The translations under genes and the position numbers were made by a program. A stretch of DNA of 46,663 nucleotides from an uncultured Lysobacteraceae bacterium (lineage in GTDB: Bacteria; Pseudomonadota; Gammaproteobacteria; Xanthomonadales; Xanthomonadaceae). Shown here in pieces: positions 7,841-16,349 of this stretch. Position 1 is the stretch's first letter. Every line of letters starts with the position of its first letter. The stretch spans positions 1 to 46,663 of the forward strand of contig CALCNV010000026.1 in assembly GCA_937897645.1 (NCBI GenBank), written 5' to 3'. The notes under the pieces are model-generated. The model saw only the letters and a program-made list of their open reading frames with translations, was not told the DNA's origin and did no database searches.

Positions 7841-7981
7841 GTAATGTCACGACTTTGCTAATCACTCGGTATTGTCACAGTTCCACAAATTTGTCCCCAC
7901 AATTTGAAAATCTGTTGTTTGCAATCTCAACTGTACTAACTGGTTGATTTATAGACGAACTAGCAGCATTTTGCGGTCACA
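7841..7981. repeat. candidate transposon end with repeated GTGAC sites
   Basis: On the minus strand the segment starting at 7981 reads TGTGACCGCAAAATGCTGC. Two further GTGAC sites lie inward, within CTGTGACAATACC (core 7874-7878) and TCGTGACATTACA (core 7846-7850). Tn7-like ends begin with TGT and hold several dispersed transposase sites, which this matches. A 10-bp palindrome ACAAATTTGT lies between them near 7884. The boundary at 7981 is inferred; the opposite end is outside the window. This 308-bp gap up to 8085 holds no other feature I can see. Confidence 0.45.
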
Positions 7982-8085
7982 AGTTTACTGAGCCCGGTTC
8001 CAAGTGGAATTCCCCTTTTCCCTGCGCATTGCCGGATCCACTGGCACTGCATCGATGCCCCTGGCCCCGACTTCCAGCGTTACCG

Positions 8086-8508
8086 CTACGGCTTGCATGC
8101 GGTTTGTACCGCATCGTCCAGTTTGCGCAGCAGATCGAAGGTACGTTTCAGGCCGACGGCTTCCAGCTTCCTGGCGCGTCGGTCTTTGGCCGCATTGCAG
8201 CGTGCGTCCGCGGCACTTATTGAGGTCCGGTTGCTGCTGCCCGTGGAACGGGTCCGGTGGGTGCTGGCAGCCCGCCTGAGCTGGGCTGACTCGGCGGCAT
8301 CCTGTTTGCGCTTGACCGCAAGTTGGGCGACTTCCTCTGCCATGGGCTCGGGGTCCGGCGTGGCGTCCCACTGTTTGGCAACGGTGTGACCCGCAGCGCA
8401 CGGTGCGGACTGGTAACTCACGTCCTTGCCGTTGACGCATTTGTAGACCTGCTGGGCGTTGGCGGCGGCAGGGATAAGCAGAACAGAAGCAAGCATCAGG
8501 CTGCGCAT
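8086..8508 (-). CDS. DUF4124-type secreted protein
   Basis: The predicted protein has 140 residues with a signal peptide (MRSLMLASVLLIPAAANA) followed at once by QQVYKCVNGKDVSYQSAPC, the short two-cysteine beta motif of DUF4124 proteins. The rest is charged and helical, with a Ser/Arg/Thr-rich stretch in the middle and two more cysteines near the end. The start at 8508 is preferred because AAGGA lies seven bases upstream; the frame is open further out. It is the first chromosomal gene beyond the transposon end, which lies about 100 bp downstream of its stop codon. Function is unknown; such proteins are periplasmic or surface-associated. Confidence 0.75.
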   Translation of the reverse strand: MRSLMLASVLLIPAAANAQQVYKCVNGKDVSYQSAPCAAGHTVAKQWDATPDPEPMAEEVAQLAVKRKQDAAESAQLRRAASTHRTRSTGSSNRTSISAADARCNAAKDRRARKLEAVGLKRTFDLLRKLDDAVQTACKP

Positions 8509-8676
8509 GTGATCGTCCTTGTCCATGGGAAGCACCCGTCCTGGGTACCTGATCGAATCATATCGCCGTTGGGACTGCATGCCCGGCTAATGTGAGATGA
8601 CAGGAATCCCACCTGCGTGCATCCGGAACAAAGCCCTGCCCGTATTGACTCCTGACTTCACCCACGCACTCCCTGC

Positions 8677-9441
8677 ATGCGCCCTGCTTCCATCCCAATC
8701 CTATGTGCGCTCGCGCTACTGGCTTCACTAGGCAGCATCGGCACTGCCATGGCCGTCGAGCATTACGAGGGACTTGCCTACGCAAGGAAGAGCGGCGAAT
8801 TGCTGTATCGCGAATCGCATTGGGTCCAAGACAAGGGCCAACGGCTGGTGCTGTACCGTTGTCCCGATGGTGACGCGTTCGCGCGCAAGCATGTTGCCAG
8901 CGGCGATGCCGCCCCTGACTTCGAACTCGTCGACGGGCGCGATGGTTACCGTGAAGGCGTGCGCACTCGCGATGGAGTGCGCCAGGTGTACACGAGGGCG
9001 TCTTCGGCTTCAGTAGAACGAAGCAAGCGCCTACCTGCCCAGGATGGCCAGGTCATCGACGCCGGCTTCGATGCCCATGTGCGCCAGCAATGGGAGGCAA
9101 TGGCCGAACCGGGATCCCGGCGTGTCCGCTTCCTGGTGCCGAGTCGATTGGAATCCATGGACTTCCGGATCGCGCCGCTTGCCAGCGACAGCACCACCCG
9201 GCGCTATCGCCTTGCGCTGGACGCCTGGTATGCAGGCGCCTTGCCGAACATCACCGTCACCTACGCCAATAAAGACAAACGACTCGTGCGCTTCGAGGGC
9301 ATTGGCAATATCCGTGACAAGACGGGTGACTATCCTGCGGTGCGCATCGAATTTCCTGCCCACACGCGCAGCCTGTCCAGCCTTGCCGAGGTCACCAACG
9401 CGGCGCGCACGCCGCTGGCGAAAGGTTGCAGCAACTCGTGA
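8677..9441 (+). CDS. conserved exported protein of unknown function
   Basis: The 254-residue protein starts with a clear signal peptide ending around AMAVEHYEG. The mature part alternates beta-prone stretches (LLYRESHWVQ, QRLVLYRCPDG, RVRFLVPSRL) with a central segment on oxidation-neutral, charged residues. It contains two cysteines, one of them close to the C-terminus. No catalytic motif is recognised. It is divergent from the DUF4124 gene and followed 70 bp later by a membrane protein on the same strand. It is likely periplasmic; the function is not assignable from sequence. Confidence 0.75.
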   Translation: MRPASIPILCALALLASLGSIGTAMAVEHYEGLAYARKSGELLYRESHWVQDKGQRLVLYRCPDGDAFARKHVASGDAAPDFELVDGRDGYREGVRTRDGVRQVYTRASSASVERSKRLPAQDGQVIDAGFDAHVRQQWEAMAEPGSRRVRFLVPSRLESMDFRIAPLASDSTTRRYRLALDAWYAGALPNITVTYANKDKRLVRFEGIGNIRDKTGDYPAVRIEFPAHTRSLSSLAEVTNAARTPLAKGCSNS

Positions 9442-9511
9442 ACATTCATGCGGCCCACCTGCCCGCTTCCGCCACTCATGCGGGTAACCGCGTGCTCTTG
9501 AGAAACCATCC

Positions 9512-9889
9512 ATGCTCAACGCCTACCTGTACCTCAACGCTTTCCTGTATGCCTTCCTCGCGATCTGGTGCACGGTTTTCCCTGCGGAAACCTCGGCGGC
9601 CGTCGGCTTCCAGACACTCACGCGTTCGGGCCAGTCGGAATACCTGGTCATCTACGGCGGCCTGCAACTGGGTATGGCGTTCCTGTTCGCCTACTTTGCC
9701 TGGAGCAGACAGCCGCGTAACGGCCTGGTCCTTGCCCTCGCGTTCTACGTGCCCATCGTGGCCTATCGTGCCATCACCCTGGTCGCGTTCTGGCCAGTGG
9801 CGCCGACCACTTTGCTGCTCGCGGTGCTGGAATGGGCCATGCTCACAGCCGCGGCAGTGCTCTGGCGTCGCTCGCGTGAAATCAGGTGA
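9512..9889 (+). CDS. small four-helix membrane protein (DUF4345-like)
   Basis: The protein has 125 residues with four hydrophobic segments: about 4-24, 44-64, 71-90 and 98-117. Short loops and an arginine-rich C-terminus suggest cytoplasmic ends. The layout and the FPAETSAAVGF region after the first helix resemble the DUF4345 family, whose role is unknown. It ends 67 bp before the sigma factor gene and could share its regulation, but that gap leaves room for a separate promoter. Confidence 0.65.
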   Translation: MLNAYLYLNAFLYAFLAIWCTVFPAETSAAVGFQTLTRSGQSEYLVIYGGLQLGMAFLFAYFAWSRQPRNGLVLALAFYVPIVAYRAITLVAFWPVAPTTLLLAVLEWAMLTAAAVLWRRSREIR

Positions 9890-9956
9890 AATTCCATCCA
9901 CATGGCTTGGGTTAGGATTCGCGCCACCCCAAATCCAACGCCAGCCAGGCCAGCGC

Positions 9957-10529
9957 ATGTCGGCAATTCCCGAAGTCCAGTCGCCCGATCACGATGAAAC
10001 CGGCCGCCTGCTGCTGGCCACTGCGCGCGGCGACAACGCCGCCTTCGAGCAGTTGTATCGCATCACGTCGTCACGACTGTTCGGGGTGTGCCTGCGCATC
10101 GTAAACCAGCGCAGTGAAGCCGAGGACGTGCTGCAGGACGTGTTCACCAATGTCTGGCGCAAGGCGCAGCAATTCGACCCGCAGCGCGCCAGCGGCCTTA
10201 CCTGGTTGACCATGATGGCGCGCAACAAGGCCATCGATCATCTGCGCGCCAATCGTACAAGTCGCCAGTCCGTGCCGATCGAACATGCGGAAGACGTGGT
10301 GGAAACCGCTCCCAACGCGCAACTGGCTGCGGAGGCCGCGATTGAAGGCCATCGGCTGGACGTGTGCCTGGGTGAACTCGAGGCGTCGCGCAGGCAACTG
10401 ATACGTACCGCCTTCTTCGAGGGCTGCACCTACGAGGAGCTGGCCCAACGCAGCGGCACGCCGCTGGGCACGGTGAAAAGCTGGATCAGGCGCAGCCTGG
10501 CCAAGCTGAAGGCGTGCCTGGAACGATGA
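9957..10529 (+). CDS. ECF sigma factor, SigK-like
   Basis: The 190-residue protein has the two ECF domains. Region 2 runs through FEQLYRITSSRLFGVCLRI, a DVLQDVFTNVWRKA core-binding helix and an ASGLTWLTMMARNKAIDHLR promoter-melting segment. Region 4 has CTYEELAQRSGTPLGTVKSW as its helix-turn-helix. The ATG at 9957 is the first in frame that fits the family length; the longer upstream frame is out of context. The gene overlaps the anti-sigma gene by ATGA, the usual arrangement of such pairs. It likely drives its own operon and the lipid genes downstream. A CCATCC element at 9894-9899 could be part of its promoter, with low certainty. Confidence 0.9.
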   Translation: MSAIPEVQSPDHDETGRLLLATARGDNAAFEQLYRITSSRLFGVCLRIVNQRSEAEDVLQDVFTNVWRKAQQFDPQRASGLTWLTMMARNKAIDHLRANRTSRQSVPIEHAEDVVETAPNAQLAAEAAIEGHRLDVCLGELEASRRQLIRTAFFEGCTYEELAQRSGTPLGTVKSWIRRSLAKLKACLER

Positions 10530-11332
10530 ACACCCCCACCCTCCCCTTCGATCAGGATCCGCCGGAACATGTCACGCTGGCCGGCGAATACGTGCTGGGC
10601 GTGCTGGATGCCCCGCAGCGACGCGAACTTGGACAACGCATTGCCAGTGATCCCGTGTTCGCCGCCGAAGTGTCTACTTGGGAAACCCATCTGGTTTCGC
10701 TTGCGAATGAAATCCAACCGGTCCCGGTACCCGACTATGTGTGGGCGCGGATCAACAGCGAACTCGGCTTCGGCCCGGCACCGGGCAAACTGGTGGAACC
10801 GGAGCGCACGTCGTTCTGGAGCAACGTCGGCGTGTGGCGTTGGCTCAGCGTGGGTGGTTTCGCAACCGCGGCGATCTGCCTGGTCGCCTTGTTGAATACA
10901 GTCCGCGCTCCGGAACCTGCACTGACCCCTGGCGTGCCAACGGTGGTGACTACGCCGCCGCCCGTGCAAGCGCCGGAGGCATCCACGGAAATGGCGGCGA
11001 CACTTACCCGCGAAGATGGTGGAACGAGCTACGTGGCTACGATGGATGCAGCCACCGGTCGCATCACGGTGACTTCCCTGCAGCCGGCCATGCCCGGCGA
11101 CAAGGTGCCTGAGCTGTGGTTGATCCCGACCGATGGCGTGGCGCGTTCGCTGGGCGTGTTTGCCGATTCGGCGACCCACTCCGCCAGGATTCCTGACGAA
11201 TATGTCGCAATGCTGAGTACCGAAGCCATCCTGGCGATCACCATGGAGCCACCCGGTGGTGCGCCTGGTGGCGTCGCCACGGGTGCGGTCGTGGCCAAGG
11301 GCGGCATCCAGTTGCTGGCCATGAACCCGTAG
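10526..11332 (+). CDS. RskA-type membrane anti-sigma factor
   Basis: This protein of 268 residues begins with an anti-sigma domain (HVTLAGEYVLGVLDAPQRRE, then a WETHLVSLANEI helix). It has one membrane span at roughly 112-130 (WLSVGGFATAAICLVALL) and a periplasmic RskA domain with VTSLQPAMPGDKVPELWLI and a glycine/proline-rich end. It should hold the partner sigma factor at the membrane until a signal triggers release. The RskA fold distinguishes it from the zinc-binding ChrR anti-sigma factors that accompany related lipid clusters elsewhere. The start is set by the 4-base overlap with the sigma gene. Confidence 0.88.
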   Translation: MNTPTLPFDQDPPEHVTLAGEYVLGVLDAPQRRELGQRIASDPVFAAEVSTWETHLVSLANEIQPVPVPDYVWARINSELGFGPAPGKLVEPERTSFWSNVGVWRWLSVGGFATAAICLVALLNTVRAPEPALTPGVPTVVTTPPPVQAPEASTEMAATLTREDGGTSYVATMDAATGRITVTSLQPAMPGDKVPELWLIPTDGVARSLGVFADSATHSARIPDEYVAMLSTEAILAITMEPPGGAPGGVATGAVVAKGGIQLLAMNP

Positions 11333-11454
11333 CAAGCGGCGCGCAGCAATGTCGTTCGCCTCGACAGCGCATCCGGAATCCGCTTTGTCGCGTATTGAAT
11401 GGCAGACAGCCTATTGCCGATCACTACGTGCCAAAAACATCTCGCGACCCCGTC

Positions 11455-12393
11455 ATGCAAGCAGCGCCCACCATCGGTCGCTGGCCCGCGCTTCTACGCT
11501 GGTTCGACACCAGCGTGGAAGCGCCACTCGATGAGCGCGCCGACCGCATCGACTGGCTACGCACCCTCCCCTTCATCGCGCTGCACCTGGCGTGCTTCGC
11601 GGTTTTCTGGGTAGGCATCTCGTGGTTCGCGGCCACGGTCGCGGTTGCGCTGTATGCGGTACGCATGTTCGCGCTGACCGGCTTCTACCATCGCTACTTC
11701 TCGCACAAGGCCTTCCGCACCTCGCGTCCCGTGCAGTTCTTGTTCGCCGCCATCGGCGCGACCTGCGTACAGCGCGGTCCGCTGTGGTGGGCGGCGCATC
11801 ATCGCCATCACCACCGCCATACCGACACGCCGGCGGATCCGCATTCGCCGCGGCAGCATGGGTTCTGGTGGAGCCACATGGGCTGGTTCCTGACTCCGCG
11901 TGGTTTTCGTACCCACTGGGAGGCCATCCCGGACCTGCGCAAGTTTCCGGAACTGCGCCTGCTCGACCGCTTCGACATCCTGATGCCGGTCTTGCTGGCG
12001 GTGGGTCTGTATTGCCTGGGTGACTGGTTGCAGCACGCCTACCCTGCCCTTCAGACCGATGGCCCGCAACTGCTGGTATGGGGATTCTTCGTGTCGACCA
12101 TCGTGTTGTTCCACGCGACGGTCACCATCAACTCTCTCGCCCATGTGTTCGGCAGCCGTCGCTTTGAGACACGCGACGACAGCCGCAACAACTGGTTCCT
12201 CGCGTTGATCACCTTTGGCGAAGGCTGGCACAACAATCACCATCACTTCCCCGGTTCGGCGCGCCAGGGTTTTCTGTGGTGGGAATACGACTTCACCTGG
12301 TACGGATTGAAACTGATGTCCTGGCTGGGACTGGTCAGCGACCTGAAGCCCGTGCCTGCGGGATTGTCGCGTCCTGCGCGTGGTGACGCATGA
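11455..12393 (+). CDS. membrane fatty-acid desaturase
   Basis: The predicted protein has 312 residues with the three histidine boxes of integral-membrane acyl desaturases: HRYFSH at 79-84, HHRHHHRH at 115-122 and HNNHHH at 259-264. Hydrophobic segments lie before the first box, around residues 38-75, and between the second and third, around 175-225. The di-iron centre introduces a cis double bond, most likely delta-9, into saturated acyl chains. The start is uncertain: ATG at 11455 matches the family, while GTG at 11428 and TTG at 11395 are in frame. It is followed by the FAD oxidoreductase through an ATGA overlap, so it opens the lipid part of the unit. Confidence 0.9.
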   Translation: MQAAPTIGRWPALLRWFDTSVEAPLDERADRIDWLRTLPFIALHLACFAVFWVGISWFAATVAVALYAVRMFALTGFYHRYFSHKAFRTSRPVQFLFAAIGATCVQRGPLWWAAHHRHHHRHTDTPADPHSPRQHGFWWSHMGWFLTPRGFRTHWEAIPDLRKFPELRLLDRFDILMPVLLAVGLYCLGDWLQHAYPALQTDGPQLLVWGFFVSTIVLFHATVTINSLAHVFGSRRFETRDDSRNNWFLALITFGEGWHNNHHHFPGSARQGFLWWEYDFTWYGLKLMSWLGLVSDLKPVPAGLSRPARGDA

Positions 12394-13637
12394 GCCGCAT
12401 CGCCGTCGTCGGTTCGGGTATCGCAGGCATGGGTGCAGCGTGGCTGCTGTCACGCCGGCACGAGGTAGTCCTGTTCGAGGCCAACGACTACCTGGGTGGA
12501 CACACGCACACCCACGACATCGAACTGCAAGGCAAGACCTATGCGGTGGATTCGGGCTTCATCGTCTTCAACCATGCGCACTATCCGCTGCTGACGCGCA
12601 TGTTCACGGAGCTTGGGGTTGCGTCCCAGCCCACCAGGATGAGCTTCTCCGTACACGACGAAGCCAACGGGCTGGAATACAACGCGGGCAGCCTGCGCGG
12701 GCTGTTCGCACAGCCTCGAAACCTGGTCAATCCGCGCTTCTGGCGGATGCTGCGCGACCTGTTCCGCTTCTATCGTCAGGCGCCGTCGGTGCTGAAGCAG
12801 ACCGCACCGGGTCCGACGCTGGGGGAATACCTGGAAAGTCATGGCTACTCGCAGGCGTTCCGCGATGATCACATCGTGCCGATGGCTTCTGCGCTGTGGT
12901 CATCACCAGCAAACCAGATCCTCGATTTCCCCATGCGCCACCTGGTCGGCTTCATGGCCAACCACCACATGCTGCAACTCGCTGGCCGGCCCGAGTGGCG
13001 GGTGGTCAGCGGTGGTTCGCAATCCTATGTGCGCGCACTGCGCCGCCGATGGCAGGTAACGGAAAGAACCAGCACGCCGGTGCACGCCATCCGTCGCCAG
13101 GGCGCCGCCATCGTGTTGCGCAGCAGCGTGGGCGAGGAACATTTCGACCAGGTGGTGCTGGCTTGCCATGCCGATGACGCTCTCAACCTGCTGTCCGATG
13201 CGAGTGAGCTCGAACGCGAGGTGCTGGGAGCGATCAGCTACGGTGACAACGAGGCCATCCTGCACACCGATGTGCGCGTCCTGCCCACGCGACGAAAAGC
13301 GTGGGCGGCGTGGAATGCCCATGTGTCCGCGCAACCGGGTGCACCCTGCAGCGTCAGCTACTGGATGAATGAACTGCAATCGCTGGATGCGCCGGAACAG
13401 TTCATCGTCACGCTCAATCGAAGCAGCGATATCGATCCTGCACGGATCCTGCGCCGACTCCACTACCGGCATCCGCAGCAGGACCATGCCTCGGTCGCAG
13501 CGCAGTCACGCAAGCACGAAATCCAGGGCGTGCGCGGAACCTGGTTCGCAGGCGCTGGATGGGGCTTTGGCTTCCATGAAGATGGAATTCGCAGTGGCGT
13601 GGAAATGGCACGGCAGTTGGGAGTGCAGTGGCCGTGA
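12390..13637 (+). CDS. FAD-dependent amine-oxidase-fold oxidoreductase
   Basis: The protein has 415 residues. A dinucleotide-binding VVGSGIAGMGAAWLL motif sits at the N-terminus, followed by FEANDYLGGHTHTH and a VDSGFIVFNHAHYP segment typical of the NAD/FAD-binding proteins found beside DUF1365 and cyclopropane synthase genes. The C-terminal GAGWGFGFHEDGIRSG closes the FAD site. In related clusters this enzyme is thought to oxidise or desaturate acyl chains before or after methylation; the exact reaction is not established from sequence. It starts on the last codon of the desaturase gene and ends overlapping DUF1365, so the three are translated together. Confidence 0.88.
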   Translation: MSRIAVVGSGIAGMGAAWLLSRRHEVVLFEANDYLGGHTHTHDIELQGKTYAVDSGFIVFNHAHYPLLTRMFTELGVASQPTRMSFSVHDEANGLEYNAGSLRGLFAQPRNLVNPRFWRMLRDLFRFYRQAPSVLKQTAPGPTLGEYLESHGYSQAFRDDHIVPMASALWSSPANQILDFPMRHLVGFMANHHMLQLAGRPEWRVVSGGSQSYVRALRRRWQVTERTSTPVHAIRRQGAAIVLRSSVGEEHFDQVVLACHADDALNLLSDASELEREVLGAISYGDNEAILHTDVRVLPTRRKAWAAWNAHVSAQPGAPCSVSYWMNELQSLDAPEQFIVTLNRSSDIDPARILRRLHYRHPQQDHASVAAQSRKHEIQGVRGTWFAGAGWGFGFHEDGIRSGVEMARQLGVQWP

Positions 13638-14500
13638 ACCTGATGCGTCGTATCCATCCCGCGACGACCGAGGTGCCGCCAGCGGATCTATCTGATGGGA
13701 AAGTCCGCACGCGCGAATTTGCGAGCGGTCTCTACATAGGCTGGATACGCCATCGTCGTTATGCGCCACGTGCACACACCTTTACCTACAAGCTGTTCCT
13801 TGCCTATCTTGATTTGTCGGAGATCGACCAGGTATTCGCCGGCCGCTGGCTGTGGTCGGTCGGTCGCCGCAACGTGGCCGAGTTCCGCCGTAGCGACTAC
13901 CTGGGTGATCCCGACGTTCCACTGGACACAGCGGTTCGTGATTGCGTCGAACAACACACCGGCACTCGCCCCACTGGCCCGATCCGATTGCTCGCCCACT
14001 TGCGCTACTTCGGGAAGTGCTTCAATCCGGTGAGTTTCTACTATTGCTTCGCCGATGACGGATGCACCCTGCAGACCGTGGTCGCCGAAATCACCAACAC
14101 GCCCTGGAAGCAGCGCCACGCCTACGTACTGCCGATTGCGGACGCGGCCACGCGCGGTGACGTGCATGCCTGGCATTTCGACAAGCGTTTCCATGTGTCG
14201 CCGTTCATGGCCATGGAACACGCCTACGCCTGGCACTTCAGCGTGCCCGGCGACGCCCTGCGCGTGCACATGGAGGTGTTGCCGTCGAGCGCGGCACTCG
14301 GCACCCGGCAGAAGGAGTTCGACGCCACCCTGGTGCTGGAACGCACACCCATCGATGGTCGCCACCTGGCCAGTGCATTACTGCGGTTTCCACTCATGAC
14401 GCTGCAAGTGGTCCTTGCAATCCACTGGCAGGCGCTGCGCCTGTGGCTGCGCGGCAACCCGGTCCATGACCATCCTGATACGAGGCATCCCAATCCATGA
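13634..14500 (+). CDS. DUF1365 family protein
   Basis: The predicted protein has about 288 residues. It contains GWIRHRRYAPRAHTFTYKLF near the start and the diagnostic GKCFNPVSFYYCFADDG block around residues 130-145, both typical of DUF1365. The biochemical role is unknown, but genes of this family almost always sit between an FAD oxidoreductase and a cyclopropane synthase, as here, so a role in acyl-chain modification is likely. The GTG start at 13634 overlaps the preceding TGA; ATG at 13643 is a possible alternative. Its end overlaps the next start as ATGA. Confidence 0.88.
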   Translation: MNLMRRIHPATTEVPPADLSDGKVRTREFASGLYIGWIRHRRYAPRAHTFTYKLFLAYLDLSEIDQVFAGRWLWSVGRRNVAEFRRSDYLGDPDVPLDTAVRDCVEQHTGTRPTGPIRLLAHLRYFGKCFNPVSFYYCFADDGCTLQTVVAEITNTPWKQRHAYVLPIADAATRGDVHAWHFDKRFHVSPFMAMEHAYAWHFSVPGDALRVHMEVLPSSAALGTRQKEFDATLVLERTPIDGRHLASALLRFPLMTLQVVLAIHWQALRLWLRGNPVHDHPDTRHPNP

Positions 14501-15789
14501 ACCGCCCTGACGCCACCACGCTGGAAGCCGGCATCGGACAGAGCAAGCCGTCCACCGTCGAGCGCGTCCTGCGCAAACGCCTGCTGGAAACCCTCGGCGG
14601 CCTGCGGGATTGCCGCGTGGTGATCGAAGATGCGGGCGAAACATTCGTGCTCGGAGAGCCGGCGGCACGTCCTGCAGATACGTTGCACGCACACCTGCGC
14701 ATCCATGACGCGGGGTTCTACCGCATGGCCGCGCTCAACGGCAGCGTAGGCGCTGGCGAGGCGTATATGGAAAGACTCTGGGACTGCGATGACCTGGTGG
14801 CCCTGGTCCGCATCCTGGTGCGCAACCGTGACCGGCTGGATGCGATGGAATCCGGCATGGCGCGACTGGGTGGCTGGTTGATGCGCGGCCTGCATGTGCT
14901 CACCCGCAATACGCGCAAAGGCAGCCGCCGCAACATCGCCGCGCATTACGACCTGGGGAACCCGCTGTTCCAGCTGTTCCTGGACGACAACCTGATGTAT
15001 TCGTCCGCGATTTTCGAACAGGAAAATGAATCGTTGGAAGCCGCCTCCACCCGCAAGCTGGAGCGTATTTGCGAGAAATTGCGGCTGGGTCCGGAGCATC
15101 GCGTGGTCGAGATCGGCACCGGCTGGGGCGGCTTCGCCCTGCATGCGGCTTCGCGCCATGGCTGCCATGTCACGACCACCACGATTTCCCGTGAGCAGCA
15201 CGACCTCGCCTGCGCGCGCATCCAGTCGGCGGGACTGGCGGATCGCATCACCGTGCTGCTGCAGGACTACCGCGACCTGAGCGGTGAGTACGACCGGCTG
15301 GTGTCCATCGAAATGATCGAGGCCATCGGCCATCAGTATCTCGACACCTATTTTGACAAAGTCGGCAGCCTGCTGAAACCCGATGGAGAAGCGCTGATAC
15401 AAGCCATTACCATCGAAGACCACCGCTATGCCCAGGCCTTGAAGTCGGTGGATTTCATCAAGCGTTTCATCTTCCCGGGAAGCTTCATCCCGTCGGTATC
15501 CGCGATGATGGGCGCCATCGGCCGCGCAACCGACCTGCGCCTGTTCAACCTGGAAGACATCGGACCCAGCTACGCCTTGACCTTGAACGCATGGCGCGAG
15601 CGCTTCAATGCGAAGCTGCCGCAAGTCCGGGCGCTGGGTTACGACGAACGTTTCATCCGCATGTGGGATTTCTACCTGGCTTATTGCGAAGGCGGGTTCC
15701 GTGAACGTTCCATCGGCGACGTACACCTGTGGCTAACCCGGCCGGATGCCCGACCGGCCCAGTATCCGTATGTGCTGGATTCGCTGTGA
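14497..15789 (+). CDS. cfa: cyclopropane-fatty-acyl-phospholipid synthase family protein
   Basis: The protein has 430 residues. The conserved HYDLGN motif is at 150-155, the SAM-binding VVEIGTGWGGF motif at about 203-213, and IEMIEAIG further on holds the glutamate that helps bind the bicarbonate ion in this family. These enzymes transfer a methyl group from S-adenosylmethionine to a cis double bond of membrane phospholipids, giving a cyclopropane or a methyl-branched product. The partner desaturase in the same unit would make the substrate. The region before residue 140 corresponds to the lipid-docking domain. Overlaps with both neighbours are four bases. Confidence 0.9.
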   Translation: MNRPDATTLEAGIGQSKPSTVERVLRKRLLETLGGLRDCRVVIEDAGETFVLGEPAARPADTLHAHLRIHDAGFYRMAALNGSVGAGEAYMERLWDCDDLVALVRILVRNRDRLDAMESGMARLGGWLMRGLHVLTRNTRKGSRRNIAAHYDLGNPLFQLFLDDNLMYSSAIFEQENESLEAASTRKLERICEKLRLGPEHRVVEIGTGWGGFALHAASRHGCHVTTTTISREQHDLACARIQSAGLADRITVLLQDYRDLSGEYDRLVSIEMIEAIGHQYLDTYFDKVGSLLKPDGEALIQAITIEDHRYAQALKSVDFIKRFIFPGSFIPSVSAMMGAIGRATDLRLFNLEDIGPSYALTLNAWRERFNAKLPQVRALGYDERFIRMWDFYLAYCEGGFRERSIGDVHLWLTRPDARPAQYPYVLDSL

Positions 15790-16349
15790 CCCGCAATCTC
15801 AACAATGCCTTGAACTTCGTCGGCTCGCAGTTGTTGTGGCTGGCGGCGGTGGGTGGCGCGGCCAACGGGATGCCTTGGTTGGGCCCGGCATTCCTGCTGC
15901 TGTTCGCGGCGTACCAACTGTCGCCGCCTTGTCGCGCACGCGGTGACGTGGCCTTGATGGGTGTCGCCTTGCTGGTTGGCCTGGTCGTGGATTCCATCAT
16001 GGCGGCGACCGGACTGGCGCGCTATGCATCGCCGTTCCCGTTTGAGTGGATGGCGCCGCTCTGGATCCTGTCACTGTGGGTAGGGTTCGCGCTCACGTTC
16101 AACCACTCGATTGCCTATCTGGTCGGCCGTCCTTGGGTCGCGGCGGCACTGGGGGCTTTCGTAGGACCGTTTTCGTACTGGGTCGCAGCGCGTGCGTGGG
16201 GCGCGGTTGAATTTGCACCGCCTACATGGCCTGCCTTGCTGGTGCTGGGTTTATTGTGGGCACTGGCGATGCCGTTGTTGGCATTCGCAAGCAGGCAGCT
16301 TGCCGCGGCAGGCGGGCCTTCCGTAACGCAGGTGGAGACTGGAACATGA
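15786..16349 (+). CDS. DUF2878 integral membrane protein
   Basis: The protein has 187 residues with at least five hydrophobic segments and the FNHSIAYLVGRPWVAAALGA region characteristic of DUF2878. It starts with GTG at 15786 overlapping the TGA of the synthase gene and ends overlapping the next ATG. The function is unknown. Its regular presence in sigma factor/desaturase/cyclopropane synthase clusters suggests a membrane partner in the same pathway, for example in handling modified lipids. The inference comes from gene context alone. Confidence 0.85.
   Translation: MTRNLNNALNFVGSQLLWLAAVGGAANGMPWLGPAFLLLFAAYQLSPPCRARGDVALMGVALLVGLVVDSIMAATGLARYASPFPFEWMAPLWILSLWVGFALTFNHSIAYLVGRPWVAAALGAFVGPFSYWVAARAWGAVEFAPPTWPALLVLGLLWALAMPLLAFASRQLAAAGGPSVTQVETGT

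Larger units (their letters stand above)
333..7981. mobile_element. Tn7/Tn5053-like transposon (partial, interrupted by IS)
   Basis: The element contains a TnsA-like gene, DDE transposase, TnsC/TniB ATPase and tniQ in one overlapping minus-strand operon, then an unknown gene and a second tniQ. Base composition is visibly lower in GC than the flanking chromosome. The right boundary is placed at the TGTGAC end near 7981. The left part continues beyond the IS, outside the window. No resolvase gene and no CRISPR-Cas component are present in the visible portion. Confidence 0.7.

Noticed and set aside
333..7981. CRISPR-associated transposon (CAST)
   Set aside because: Two TniQ proteins raised the idea, but no Cas gene, no CRISPR repeat-spacer pattern and no guide RNA-like structure is visible in or near the element.
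9426..9956. upstream extension of the sigma factor gene (in-frame start at 9426)
   Set aside because: It would overlap the DUF4345-like membrane protein in another frame and has no domain content; ECF factors of this type have about 190 residues.
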